Positions 1-6,039 are shown, numbered from the stretch's first letter. The stretch: 8,363 nt of DNA from a bacterium (GCA_016200955.1 JACQDU010000267.1:1-8363), one strand, 5' to 3'. Translations and numbers: made by a program. Notes: generated by a model from the letters alone, not told the origin.

Positions 1-1017
1 AAGAGGATCGACAAGGGCGAGAGCCTCCGCGAGACCTACGAGAAGAAGAAGGCCGACCTCTTCCCGGGAGATCCCGAGCCGCGCTACGCGCTCGCGCAGT
101 GGTGCAAGGAGCAGAACCTCGCGAAGGAGCAGAGGGAGCTCCTCGAGGAGGTGATCCGTCTCTCCCCCGATCACGCGGAGGCCAGGAAAGACCTGGGCTA
201 TGTGAAAGACAACGGCGCCTGGATCACGGAAGCCGACCTGAGGAAGAAGCTCGGCTTCGAGAAGGTGAACGGCGTCTGGGTCACCGCCGCCGAGGCGAAG
301 AAGATCCGCCGCTCGGGCGAGGTCAGGAAGACGCTCATCTCGATCTCCATGAACCTCGCGCACGCCGGCGCGAGCGGAGCGCAGGCGCGCGCCGCGCTCG
401 ACGCGCTCGCGAAGGACGACGCGGACCTCGTCGCTCCTCTCGTCGAGGAGCGCCTCGGCGACACGAACGCCGAGGTGAGAAGGTCCCTCGTCGAGCTCCT
501 GGGAAAGCTCAAGCAGAAGAGCTCCGCGGCGCGGCTCGCGCAGGTCGTGCTCGACGACGCGGACCGCTCCGTGCGGCAAGCGGCGGCCGCCGCGCTCTGG
601 GCGACGGCAGACGTGCCCGCTCGCACGGACGTCGTCCAGGCCCTCTTCCACAGGAGGTCCCAGAAGCGCGACCGCGCGGCCGAGGCCCTCGTCGTCGTCG
701 CGGACCCGGAGACCGTTCCTTACCTGATCGAAGGCCTTTACATCAGGGTCGAGCGCACCGTCGAGGTGGATCCCGACGACCACGTGATCCTGCGAGGAGG
801 CTCGGGCGCCGCTCTCCGCGAGGGCGCCTTCGGCGGCTATCACGAGGAGGAGGCCGCGCGCGCGCGACAGTCCGTCTACCACGACTCGAGCCTCGCGCTC
901 GCGGCGTTGAAGAAGATCACGGGCCGCGACTTCGACTACTCGAAGGGCGACTGGTGGAGCTGGTGGCAGAAGGAGGGCCGAGCGAAGCTCCTCCCCGAGC
1001 GCGACGCCAAGAAGTAG
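1..1017 (+). CDS. HEAT-repeat protein, 5'-truncated by window edge
   Basis: The reading frame is open from base 1 to a TAG at 1015-1017, so 338 residues are visible and the start lies upstream. The N-terminal part is charged and helical, TPR-like (around residues 26-66, with PRYALAQW and LSPDHAEARK). Two adjacent 18-residue copies of an L-G-[YF]-x-x-x-N-G-x-W-[IV]-T-x-A unit follow (residues 65-82 and 84-101). Next come alpha-helical HEAT/armadillo-type units (about 134-172 and 177-203, with NAEVRRSLVELLGKL and DRSVRQAAAAALWA). The end carries an ALKKITGRDFDYSKGDWWSWW motif-like segment near residues 303-323. Such architecture is familiar from large planctomycete proteins of unknown role; HEAT arrays normally serve as protein-binding scaffolds. 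No catalytic motif is visible, and whether it is exported cannot be judged without the N-terminus. It ends one base before the rsmD start, so the two are probably cotranscribed. Certain as a gene, moderate as a HEAT protein, function unknown. Confidence 0.85.
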   Translation, partial: KRIDKGESLRETYEKKKADLFPGDPEPRYALAQWCKEQNLAKEQRELLEEVIRLSPDHAEARKDLGYVKDNGAWITEADLRKKLGFEKVNGVWVTAAEAKKIRRSGEVRKTLISISMNLAHAGASGAQARAALDALAKDDADLVAPLVEERLGDTNAEVRRSLVELLGKLKQKSSAARLAQVVLDDADRSVRQAAAAALWATADVPARTDVVQALFHRRSQKRDRAAEALVVVADPETVPYLIEGLYIRVERTVEVDPDDHVILRGGSGAALREGAFGGYHEEEAARARQSVYHDSSLALAALKKITGRDFDYSKGDWWSWWQKEGRAKLLPERDAKK

Positions 1018-1018
1018 C

Positions 1019-1639
1019 GTGAGGATCATAGGCGGCGAGCGCCGCGGCGCGAAGATCGAGGCTCCCCCGGGCACGATCGCGCGGCCCATGCGCGATCAGG
1101 TGAGGACGGCGCTCTTCAACATCCTCGGAGCCGACCTCGTCCTGGGAGCGAGCGTCGTGGACCTGTTCGCGGGCTCCGGCTCGCTCGGGCTCGAGGCCCT
1201 CTCGCGGGGAGCGATGCGCGCCGTCTTCGTCGAGAGCGCGGCCGTCTGCCTCGCGACGATCGCGAAGAACGTCGAGCGGCTCGGCATGGGAGAGCGAGCC
1301 CTCGTCCGCCGCTACGACCTCGCGCGCGGCGTGCTGGGGCTCCACCAGGCGGGCCTCTCGCCGTTCGACCTCGTCCTCATGGACCCGCCGTTCCCGCTCC
1401 TTCGCCGCCCTCCGGGGCCGGGAGAGGCCGACGTGAGGAAGATCCTCCGGGAGCTGGGTACGCTCGAGGGCTTCCTCTCCCCCGGCGCGCGCGTGGCGCT
1501 CGAGACTCCGTCGGAGTCCTTCCGCATCGAGGGCGAGCTCGCTCTCATGGGGCTCGAGCTCGTCATGCGGCGCGAGTACGGATCGACCGCCCTCGTCGTC
1601 CTCGCGCCGGCTCCCGCGAAGGAGAAGAAGCTCTCCTGA
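1019..1639 (+). CDS. rsmD: 16S rRNA (guanine(966)-N(2))-methyltransferase RsmD
   Basis: This 206-residue protein matches the RsmD family along its length. It opens MRIIGGERRGAKIEAPPG, followed by RPMRDQVRTALFNIL (22-36), both hallmarks of the family. The SAM-binding motif I is VVDLFAGSGSLGLEALSRGA (46-65), with the acidic end of strand 2 at E71. The N2-guanine catalytic motif is MDPPF (121-125), and the usual REYGSTALVVL end lies at 185-195. By family knowledge the enzyme uses S-adenosylmethionine to methylate G966 (E. coli numbering) of 16S rRNA in assembling 30S subunits in the cytoplasm. The start is a GTG at 1019, one base after the stop of the upstream gene. It is chosen because the family begins MRIIGG and no better start exists; there is only a weak AAGAAG upstream. 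Translation is likely coupled to the HEAT gene. coaD, a frequent neighbour of rsmD, is not next to it here. Confidence 0.95.
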   Translation: MRIIGGERRGAKIEAPPGTIARPMRDQVRTALFNILGADLVLGASVVDLFAGSGSLGLEALSRGAMRAVFVESAAVCLATIAKNVERLGMGERALVRRYDLARGVLGLHQAGLSPFDLVLMDPPFPLLRRPPGPGEADVRKILRELGTLEGFLSPGARVALETPSESFRIEGELALMGLELVMRREYGSTALVVLAPAPAKEKKLS

Positions 1640-1645
1640 GAGGTC

Positions 1646-1766
1646 CTCGATGCGGGCGCGCCCCCCGGGGGCACGGAGGCTCCCTGTGCACGAGACCGGA
1701 GAGAGCGCCCTCACGCTCTCCAGCAAGCGCTCGGGGTCTAGGGGGAATGCGGGGGAGCCCTTCCCC
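1646..1766 (+). repeat. Tandem intergenic element, copy 1 (period 119-120 bp)
   Basis: Copy 1 starts at CTCGA (1646), runs through the conserved 83-bp core at 1673-1755 and ends in a small hairpin. The core matches positions 1792-1874 with 6 mismatches and no gaps (my own base-by-base alignment), about 93% identity. The left flank (1646-1672) also aligns to 1766-1791 with one single-base indel. Within the core a 7-bp inverted repeat, GAGAGCG/CGCTCTC (1701-1707 and 1714-1720), has a 6-base loop. Three G runs follow (1733-1736, 1741-1745, 1751-1755). The copy closes with GGGGGA/TTCCCC (1751-1756 with 1761-1766, one G-T pair, loop GCCC). Confidence 0.85.
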
Positions 1767-1888
1767 TCGACGCGAGGCCGCCCCTGGGAGTACGGAGGCT
1801 CCCTGTGCACAAGACCGGAGCGACCGCTCGCACGCTCTCCAGCAAACGCTCGGGGTCTAGGGGGAATGCGGGGGGGCATCCCCCCGCA
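1766..1888 (+). repeat. Tandem intergenic element, copy 2
   Basis: Copy 2 repeats copy 1 at an offset of 119 bases in the core (1792-1874) and 120 bases in the left flank. The differences cluster in the middle (1821-1830), in the region that forms one arm of the 7-bp stem in copy 1; here that stem is reduced. The G runs are at 1852-1855, 1860-1864 and 1870-1876. It ends in a longer hairpin than copy 1 (1867-1888), just before the moxR start. Confidence 0.85.
1867..1888 (+). promoter_or_regulatory. G/C hairpin (9-bp stem, GCAT loop) before moxR
   Basis: TGCGGGGGG (1867-1875) is perfectly complementary to CCCCCCGCA (1880-1888), with a four-base GCAT loop. It closes the second tandem copy and ends 18 bases before the moxR ATG. 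No T-run follows (AAATGGTGAAATAA), so it is not a standard intrinsic terminator. It could be a transcript-stabilising or translation-modulating structure in the moxR leader, or simply the end of a mobile or repetitive element. The structure is certain on paper; its role is inferred. Confidence 0.5.
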
Positions 1889-1906
1889 AATGGTGAAATA
1901 ACAGCC

Positions 1907-2887
1907 ATGCCCGAGCCCGACTGGGAGAGAGCCGTCTCGATCGCGCGAGCGCTCGAGGCGAGCGTCAGGAGAGTCATCCTCGGGAAAGACGACCGCGTCC
2001 GCCTCGCGCTCCTGGCGCTGTTCGCGAGAGGGCACCTCCTCATCGAGGACGTCCCCGGCACCGGAAAGACCCTCCTCGCGCGAGCGATCGCGCGCTCGCT
2101 CGACGCGCGGTTCACGCGGATCCAGTTCACGCCCGACCTCCTCCCCTCGGACGTGACGGGAGTCTCCGTCTTCAACCCGAAGGACCTCGTTTTCGAGTTC
2201 CGCGAGGGCCCCGTCTTCACCGAGGTCCTCCTCGCGGACGAGATCAACCGCGCGACGCCGCGCGCGCAGAGCGCCCTCCTCGAGAGCATGGAAGAAAGGA
2301 CCGTGACCGCGGACGGCGTCGTCCGGCCGCTCCCGGACCTCTTCTTCGTGGTCGCCACGCAGAACCCGATCGAGCAGCAGGGGACCTTCCCTCTCCCCGA
2401 AGCCCAGCTCGACCGCTTCGCGCTGCGAGTGGACATGGGCTATCCGTCCGTCTCGATGCTCGTCGAGGTCCTGGGAGCGCAGCAGGTCCGGCATCCCCTC
2501 GAGGACCTCCGGCCGGTGGCCTCGAGCAAGGACCTCTCCCACGTCCAGGCCACCGTGAGGAGCGTGAGCCTCGAGGTGAGCCTCCGGCGCTACGTGGCCG
2601 AGCTCGTCGAGGCCACGCGAGGCCGCCGCGACGTCCTCCTGGGAGCGAGCCCTCGCGCGGCGATCTGGCTCGCGCGAGCCGCGCAGGCGCGCGCCTTCCT
2701 CGAAGGGCGTCGGTTCGCGATCCCGGAGGACGTGAAGGGAGTCGCTCACGCGGCGCTCGACCACCGATTGATCATCGAGCCGCGCGCTCGCCTCGCCGGG
2801 CTCTCGGCGGCTCGCGTGACGGACGACGTCCTCGAGAAGGTCCTGGTCCCGATCTCGATCGCCGGCGTCCCGCCGCCCGGACCGTGA
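1907..2887 (+). CDS. MoxR-family AAA+ ATPase
   Basis: This 326-residue protein is a complete MoxR-type AAA+ ATPase (AAA_3 domain). The Walker A motif is VPGTGKT (49-55), and Walker B is VLLADE (107-112) in the family-typical VLLADEINRATPRAQSALLE. Sensor 1 lies in ATQNPIEQQGTFPLPEAQLD (150-169) and sensor 2 in GASPRA (246-251), with the helical lid to the end. MoxR proteins are cytoplasmic ATP-driven chaperones thought to mature or regulate vWA-domain partners at the envelope; the substrate here is unknown. The ATG at 1907 is chosen because it gives the usual MoxR N-terminus (VILGKDDRVRLALLALFARG at 23-42). A GTG at 1805 in the same frame would translate the intergenic repeat. No good Shine-Dalgarno is visible, only a GGTGA about 10 bases upstream. 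Its TGA overlaps the next GTG start. Confidence 0.94.
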   Translation: MPEPDWERAVSIARALEASVRRVILGKDDRVRLALLALFARGHLLIEDVPGTGKTLLARAIARSLDARFTRIQFTPDLLPSDVTGVSVFNPKDLVFEFREGPVFTEVLLADEINRATPRAQSALLESMEERTVTADGVVRPLPDLFFVVATQNPIEQQGTFPLPEAQLDRFALRVDMGYPSVSMLVEVLGAQQVRHPLEDLRPVASSKDLSHVQATVRSVSLEVSLRRYVAELVEATRGRRDVLLGASPRAAIWLARAAQARAFLEGRRFAIPEDVKGVAHAALDHRLIIEPRARLAGLSAARVTDDVLEKVLVPISIAGVPPPGP

Positions 2888-4176
2888 CGCTCGAGGGCTC
2901 TCCCTCCGCGGCGCGCGGCACGGCGCGCGTCCTCGTCTCGCTCGCGGCGCTCGCGATCGTCTGGGGAGCCGCGCTCCAGGTGAGGATCGTGCTCGCTTGC
3001 GGGATCGCGCAGGCGTGCGTGCTCGTTCTCCTCTGGATCTACCCGAGGATCGCCGCGAGGAGCGTCTTCGTCACGCGCCGCATGACCTCGCGCGCGTTCG
3101 AGGACGACGACGTCGAGGTCACGTTCGGCGTCGAGAACCGGGGCTTCCTCCCGCTCGTCCACCCGGAGGTCGAGGACTTCTTCGTCCCCGACAAGGAGCC
3201 TCGCCGGCGAACGCCTCTCCCGGCCTTCCTCCCGGGAAGGACGCGCGCGCTCGCCCGCTACCAGGGGAGCTGCTCCGCGAAGCGAGGGACGTACGCGATC
3301 GGCCCCGCGCACGCGCGCGTCGCGTGCCCGCTCGGCCTCTTCCCGAAGGACGTGAGCCTCAGGGAGACGGCGCCGCTCCTGGTCTACCCGCGCGCGGTCC
3401 CGCTGCCCGCGCTCCCGGCGGCGGGGCAAGGGATCCCGTGGGCGTCGAGCGCGACCTCGCGCGTCGCGGGGCACAGCACCGAGGCGCTCTCGGTGCGCGA
3501 GTACCGGCCGGGCGACTCGCTCCGGCGCGTGCACTGGCCGACGACGGCCAGGAGAGGAAAGCTCGCCGTGCTCGAGCTCGAGCTGGAGCACGCGCGCGAC
3601 GTGACGATCTTCCTCGACCTCGACCGCCGCACGCTCCGCGGGCTCGGGAGGCGCTCGACGCTCGAGACGTCGGTCCGGATCGCCGCGAGCGCCGCCGCGA
3701 GCTACCTCCAGCAAGGAGACCGCGTGCGGCTCATGGCTCACGGGAAGGAGCTCGTGCTCGTCCCTCCCGGGAGCGGAGAGCGGCACCTCGCGCTCGTCCT
3801 CGAGGAGCTCGCTCACGTGAAGCCGGAGGGCGAGCTCCCGCTCGAGGACTTCCTCGAGAGGAGCGCGCCGTCTCTCCCTCCCGGGAGCACGGCGTTCGTG
3901 ATCTTCTCCTCGGCGGATCAGGAGGTGAAGAAGCGCACGGAGAGCGTCGCGGCGCTCCACGCGCGCGGCTGCTCGGTCGTCGCCGTCCTCCTAGCGGAGC
4001 GGACCTTCCTCGCCGTCTTCAAGGAGCAGCAGAAGAGCCGGGACGAGATCGTCGAGCTGCCCGTCGCCGCCGACGCCCTCGCGGGAGAAGGCGCCCTCGT
4101 CTACGTGGTGCCCCAGGTCGAGGACCTGGGAGCGCGCTTCGTCCACCCTTACGGCGGCGTCTGGAGGAGACGGTGA
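2884..4176 (+). CDS. DUF58 domain protein (vWA-like MoxR partner)
   Basis: This is a 430-residue protein. Two N-terminal hydrophobic segments (about 14-33 and 35-53) should anchor it in the inner membrane. A beta-rich region follows (VEVTFGVENRGFLPLVHPEV, 77-96), then the DUF58 signature at about 203-232, including VREYRPGDSLRRVHWPTTAR (204-223). The tail is vWA-like, starting DVTIFLDLDRRTL (239-251). The metal-binding D-x-S-x-S is not intact (DLDRR), as is common in DUF58 proteins. DUF58 proteins are regularly encoded beside moxR and are taken to be its client or adaptor; a biochemical role is not established. The GTG start at 2884 overlaps the moxR stop by four bases (GTGA). No Shine-Dalgarno is visible before it, so expression probably depends on translational coupling. 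It overlaps the next gene the same way. Confidence 0.92.
   Translation: MTLEGSPSAARGTARVLVSLAALAIVWGAALQVRIVLACGIAQACVLVLLWIYPRIAARSVFVTRRMTSRAFEDDDVEVTFGVENRGFLPLVHPEVEDFFVPDKEPRRRTPLPAFLPGRTRALARYQGSCSAKRGTYAIGPAHARVACPLGLFPKDVSLRETAPLLVYPRAVPLPALPAAGQGIPWASSATSRVAGHSTEALSVREYRPGDSLRRVHWPTTARRGKLAVLELELEHARDVTIFLDLDRRTLRGLGRRSTLETSVRIAASAAASYLQQGDRVRLMAHGKELVLVPPGSGERHLALVLEELAHVKPEGELPLEDFLERSAPSLPPGSTAFVIFSSADQEVKKRTESVAALHARGCSVVAVLLAERTFLAVFKEQQKSRDEIVELPVAADALAGEGALVYVVPQVEDLGARFVHPYGGVWRRR
4163..4168 (+). promoter_or_regulatory. Shine-Dalgarno GGAGGA for the DUF4129 gene
   Basis: GGAGGA lies inside the end of the DUF58 gene, four bases before the GTG at 4173. It supports that GTG as the true start, although the frame is open far upstream through the DUF58 gene. 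Confidence 0.7.
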
Positions 4177-5459
4177 GGGACGCCCGGATCAAGATCACCG
4201 CCGAACAGCTCGCCGCCCTCTCGGCGCAGGAGGCGCGCGCGCGCCGGAGCGCGGAGCAGGCCTGGGAGGCGGCCTTCCGCGCGCCTCCGCCCGCGCCCGC
4301 GTTCCGCGCGGACGCGGAGCGCGGCCTCCGCTCGCTCGCGCTCGGGCTCGCCTCGGCGTGCGCCTTCGTGCCGGCGGCTCTCCTCTCGGACGGGGAAGGC
4401 CAGGTCGTCGAGCCGCTGCTCGCCCTGAGGAACGTGGCGGCCGTGCTCGCGCTCACGCTGCTCCCCGCGTGGCTCTCGGCGCGCGAGGAGAGGAGCCCCG
4501 AGGCGGAGGACGCGCCGCGCGCGAGGTTCGCGAGGAGGTTCTCGCCTCTCCTCGTGGGATTCTTGCTCGTGCTCACGCTCTTCTTCCCTTACGCGATCCG
4601 GTGGAAGGCGCTCGAGGCGGTCCTCCTCCTGCAAGCGCCGTTCGCGCTGTTCGTGCACGTGCCCCGCGTGCGCGCGATCGTGATCCTCGCCGCAGGCTGG
4701 GCCGCGCTTGCCGGAGCGGTGCTCGACGACCGGGCGGCCTGGGCCCTCGTGCCGGTCTTCGGCCTCGTCGCGATCGCCGCCGCGCTCGACCGCACGCTCG
4801 ACGTGAGGAGCGCGCGGCCGGGGTGGCAGCCGCCGCCGAACGCGCCGCGCGCGGCGCTCGCGCTCCCGATCGTCGCGGCCTGCGCGATCTTCCTCGCGGG
4901 CGCCCTCGCATTCTCGGGAGCCTCCGCGCTCCTGCCTCCGCTCGAGCGGACCTTCCCCGTCCTCGTCTCGGACTCGGGCTCGCGCCCCGCCCACGGTCAA
5001 GCGCAGATACCGCTGTTCGAGACGTTCCTCCTCGTGATCGCGGTGCCGCTCGTCTGGGCCCTCTGGCACATCCTCATGGAGAAGCTGCGCAGGAAGGGAG
5101 CCGAGCTCCCGCCCGAGGAGCTTAAGGTTTCGCGCGCTCTCCCGAGCGAGCGTCTTCCCCAGGAGGCCGCGATCGACGTTCGCGATTGGCCCGAGGGCCC
5201 GAGGCTCCGCGTCGTCCGCCGCTACCTCGAGCACCTGCGCGCTCTCGTGCGGAGGGGCGTGCGGCGCTCGCCCGGGCAGGCGCCGCTCGACGTGGCGCGG
5301 GCCGTGACCGCGCGCGCTCCCGCCGCGGAGGAGAGCGCCGCGCGGCTCGCGCGCGCCTTCCACGAGGCGCGTTACTCTCCTCTCATCATCTCGCCCGAAA
5401 CCGCGGCCGCCGCCGAGAACGACGCGCGCGCGGTCGAGGACGGGCTCGCGGGAAGCTAG
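4173..5459 (+). CDS. Polytopic membrane protein with DUF4129-type C-terminal tail, no transglutaminase core
   Basis: This is a 428-residue protein. After a charged, helical N-terminus (1-50) there are about seven hydrophobic segments (roughly 51-72, 82-101, 124-140, 147-163, 166-184, 188-205, 227-253). A short, probably periplasmic stretch follows (254-281), then another membrane segment (282-302) and a cytoplasmic tail. The tail (about 344-403: RVVRRYLEHLRALVRRGVRR, then SPGQAPLDVARAV and ARAFHEARYSP) fits DUF4129, the domain that closes TgpA-type membrane transglutaminases. In those proteins a transglutaminase core with Cys-His-Asp sits between the last two membrane segments. Here only about 30 residues lie there, with no Cys, so the protein cannot be that enzyme. 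It is probably a structural partner of the MoxR/DUF58 pair. The GTG start at 4173 overlaps the DUF58 stop by four bases. The 3' end overlaps the convergent regulator ORF by 74 bases. Confidence 0.85.
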   Translation: MRDARIKITAEQLAALSAQEARARRSAEQAWEAAFRAPPPAPAFRADAERGLRSLALGLASACAFVPAALLSDGEGQVVEPLLALRNVAAVLALTLLPAWLSAREERSPEAEDAPRARFARRFSPLLVGFLLVLTLFFPYAIRWKALEAVLLLQAPFALFVHVPRVRAIVILAAGWAALAGAVLDDRAAWALVPVFGLVAIAAALDRTLDVRSARPGWQPPPNAPRAALALPIVAACAIFLAGALAFSGASALLPPLERTFPVLVSDSGSRPAHGQAQIPLFETFLLVIAVPLVWALWHILMEKLRRKGAELPPEELKVSRALPSERLPQEAAIDVRDWPEGPRLRVVRRYLEHLRALVRRGVRRSPGQAPLDVARAVTARAPAAEESAARLARAFHEARYSPLIISPETAAAAENDARAVEDGLAGS

Positions 5460-5970
5460 ATGACCGGGCGCAATTCAGCATGATTGCGACTCGCGACCAT
5501 GAACGCCCGGCGCGGTGTCGGGAACCGGGAACGCGAAGACGCGAAGATGTGAAGACGCGAAGGGCTCGGCCGGCGACGCCGAGCACGCCGTTCGCCTGGA
5601 GGAGCGCGAGTCCCTCGTCGCCTTCGACGAGGGCGACGCAGGAGCACCCGAAGCTCGGCCCCGTGTACTCGCCGATGAGGCGCCCGCGGACGAACATGTA
5701 GAAGTGCCCGTTGGCGTGCCCCTGCACGGCGACGACCGGATCGGTGTCGTCTCCGAGCAGGTAGCGCGGCTTCACCTTCAGCGCGTGCGCGATCGCGCGG
5801 AACTGGCGCAGGTTGGGCTCGCACTGGCCGCGGAGGTAACGCGAGATCGAGCTCTGGTCGATGTCGGCGAGGCGCGCGAGGCGCGCCTGCGTGATACCGG
5901 ATCGCTTGAGCGAGGCGCGAAGACGGCGAGCGAAGTCGTCGCTGCGATGCGCCGCTGACTCTGTGCGCAA
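5386..5970 (-). CDS. XRE-family transcriptional regulator with unidentified C-terminal domain
   Basis: This is a 194-residue protein read from a TTG at 5970. The in-frame TAA eleven codons upstream leaves no other start, and a GGGGGGAG stretch sits three bases before it. Residues 12-73 form a Cro/C1-type helix-turn-helix (ITQARLARLADIDQSSISRY at 26-45, then LRGQCEPNLRQFRAIAHAL, and KVKPRYLLGDD). Residues 78-133 form a compact beta-rich region (GHANGHFYMFVRGRLIGEYT, then GPSFGCSCVALVEGDEGLAL) with a C-x-C pair at 109-111, which I do not recognise. After residue 135 the protein runs through an 8-bp repeat tract (residues 136-146). It ends in an Arg-rich tail that is antisense to the DUF4129 gene, so the last ~50 residues look accidental or recently altered. 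It has its own promoter and probable autoregulatory operators. Good confidence for a DNA-binding regulator; the C-terminal boundary is uncertain. Confidence 0.82.
   Translation of the reverse strand: MRTESAAHRSDDFARRLRASLKRSGITQARLARLADIDQSSISRYLRGQCEPNLRQFRAIAHALKVKPRYLLGDDTDPVVAVQGHANGHFYMFVRGRLIGEYTGPSFGCSCVALVEGDEGLALLQANGVLGVAGRALRVFTSSRLRVPGSRHRAGRSWSRVAIMLNCARSSSFPRARPRPRARRSRRRPRFRAR
5533..5564 (-). repeat. 8-bp tandem repeat, four copies (GCGAAGAY on +)
   Basis: On the + strand the units are GCGAAGAC, GCGAAGAT, GTGAAGAC and GCGAAGGG (5533-5540, 5541-5548, 5549-5556, 5557-5564). The tract lies in the 3' part of the regulator ORF and encodes ALRVFTSSRLR there. Eight is not a multiple of three, so any gain or loss of a unit shifts the frame. 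Confidence 0.85.
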
Positions 5971-5973
5971 CCG

Positions 5974-5981
5974 CTCCCCCC
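5974..5981 (-). promoter_or_regulatory. Purine-rich ribosome binding site deciding the TTG start of the XRE gene
   Basis: Read on the - strand this is GGGGGGAG, three bases before the TTG. Spacing is short but acceptable. It supports TTG at 5970, the only start codon between the in-frame upstream stop and the helix-turn-helix. Confidence 0.5.
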
Positions 5982-6004
5982 GGCGTGGCTTCGTGCCTTA
6001 GAGG

Positions 6005-6016
6005 TGCATTATTGCA
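6005..6016. promoter_or_regulatory. Candidate operator O1 (TGCA-TTAT-TGCA) over the -10 box
   Basis: TGCA(TTAT)TGCA is an inverted repeat covering the proposed -10 hexamer of the XRE promoter. The same half-site (TTGCA/TGCAA) occurs in the larger palindrome at 6040-6060. A repressor bound here would block RNA polymerase, so autorepression by the XRE protein is the simplest reading. That is an inference. Confidence 0.45.
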
Positions 6017-6035
6017 AAGCGGTCTCGCGTCACAA
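6008..6035 (-). promoter_or_regulatory. Sigma70-type promoter of the XRE gene
   Basis: On the - strand TTGTGA (6035-6030) is followed after 16 bases by AATAAT (6013-6008), a five-of-six match to TATAAT. A start site would fall near 6001, giving a leader of about 30 bases to the TTG at 5970. This is the best promoter-like sequence in the window and sits in its most AT-rich 60 bases (45% GC at 6001-6060, counted by hand). In many high-GC phyla the consensus is loose, so this is a candidate. Confidence 0.5.
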
Positions 6036-6039
6036 CGGG

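Larger units (their letters stand above)
1640..1906 (+). other. rsmD-moxR intergenic spacer filled by a tandem element
   Basis: These 267 bases hold no convincing gene. They are occupied almost entirely by two copies of a ~110-bp element (described separately), then a strong G/C hairpin and about 18 bases before the moxR ATG. Frames open through it on either strand exist only because the repeat lacks stops. I see no -35/-10 pair I would defend for moxR. Confidence 0.7.

Noticed and set aside
1646..1888. CRISPR array or direct-repeat array
   Set aside because: There are only two copies, the units are over 80 bp, there are no uniform spacers, and no cas genes are present.
1867..1888. Intrinsic terminator for rsmD
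   Set aside because: The hairpin is strong but is followed by AAATGGTGAAATAA with no T-run in either direction beyond three bases, and it lies close to the moxR start.
1805..1906. GTG at 1805 as the moxR start
   Set aside because: It would translate the intergenic repeat and hairpin into 34 residues with no counterpart in MoxR proteins. ATG 1907 gives the normal family N-terminus.
917..2764. 615-residue open frame on the - strand
   Set aside because: It is antisense to rsmD and moxR and passes through the intergenic repeats. Its composition is Arg/Glu/Asp-rich without any domain, as expected of a shadow of GC-rich coding DNA.
2997..4172. Upstream extension of the DUF4129 frame through the whole DUF58 gene
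   Set aside because: The extension is an Arg/Ala/Pro-rich shadow of DUF58. A Shine-Dalgarno and a GTGA overlap place the real start at 4173.
5515..5958. 147-residue + strand frame over the regulator gene
   Set aside because: It is antisense to a clear XRE helix-turn-helix protein and has no recognisable domain.
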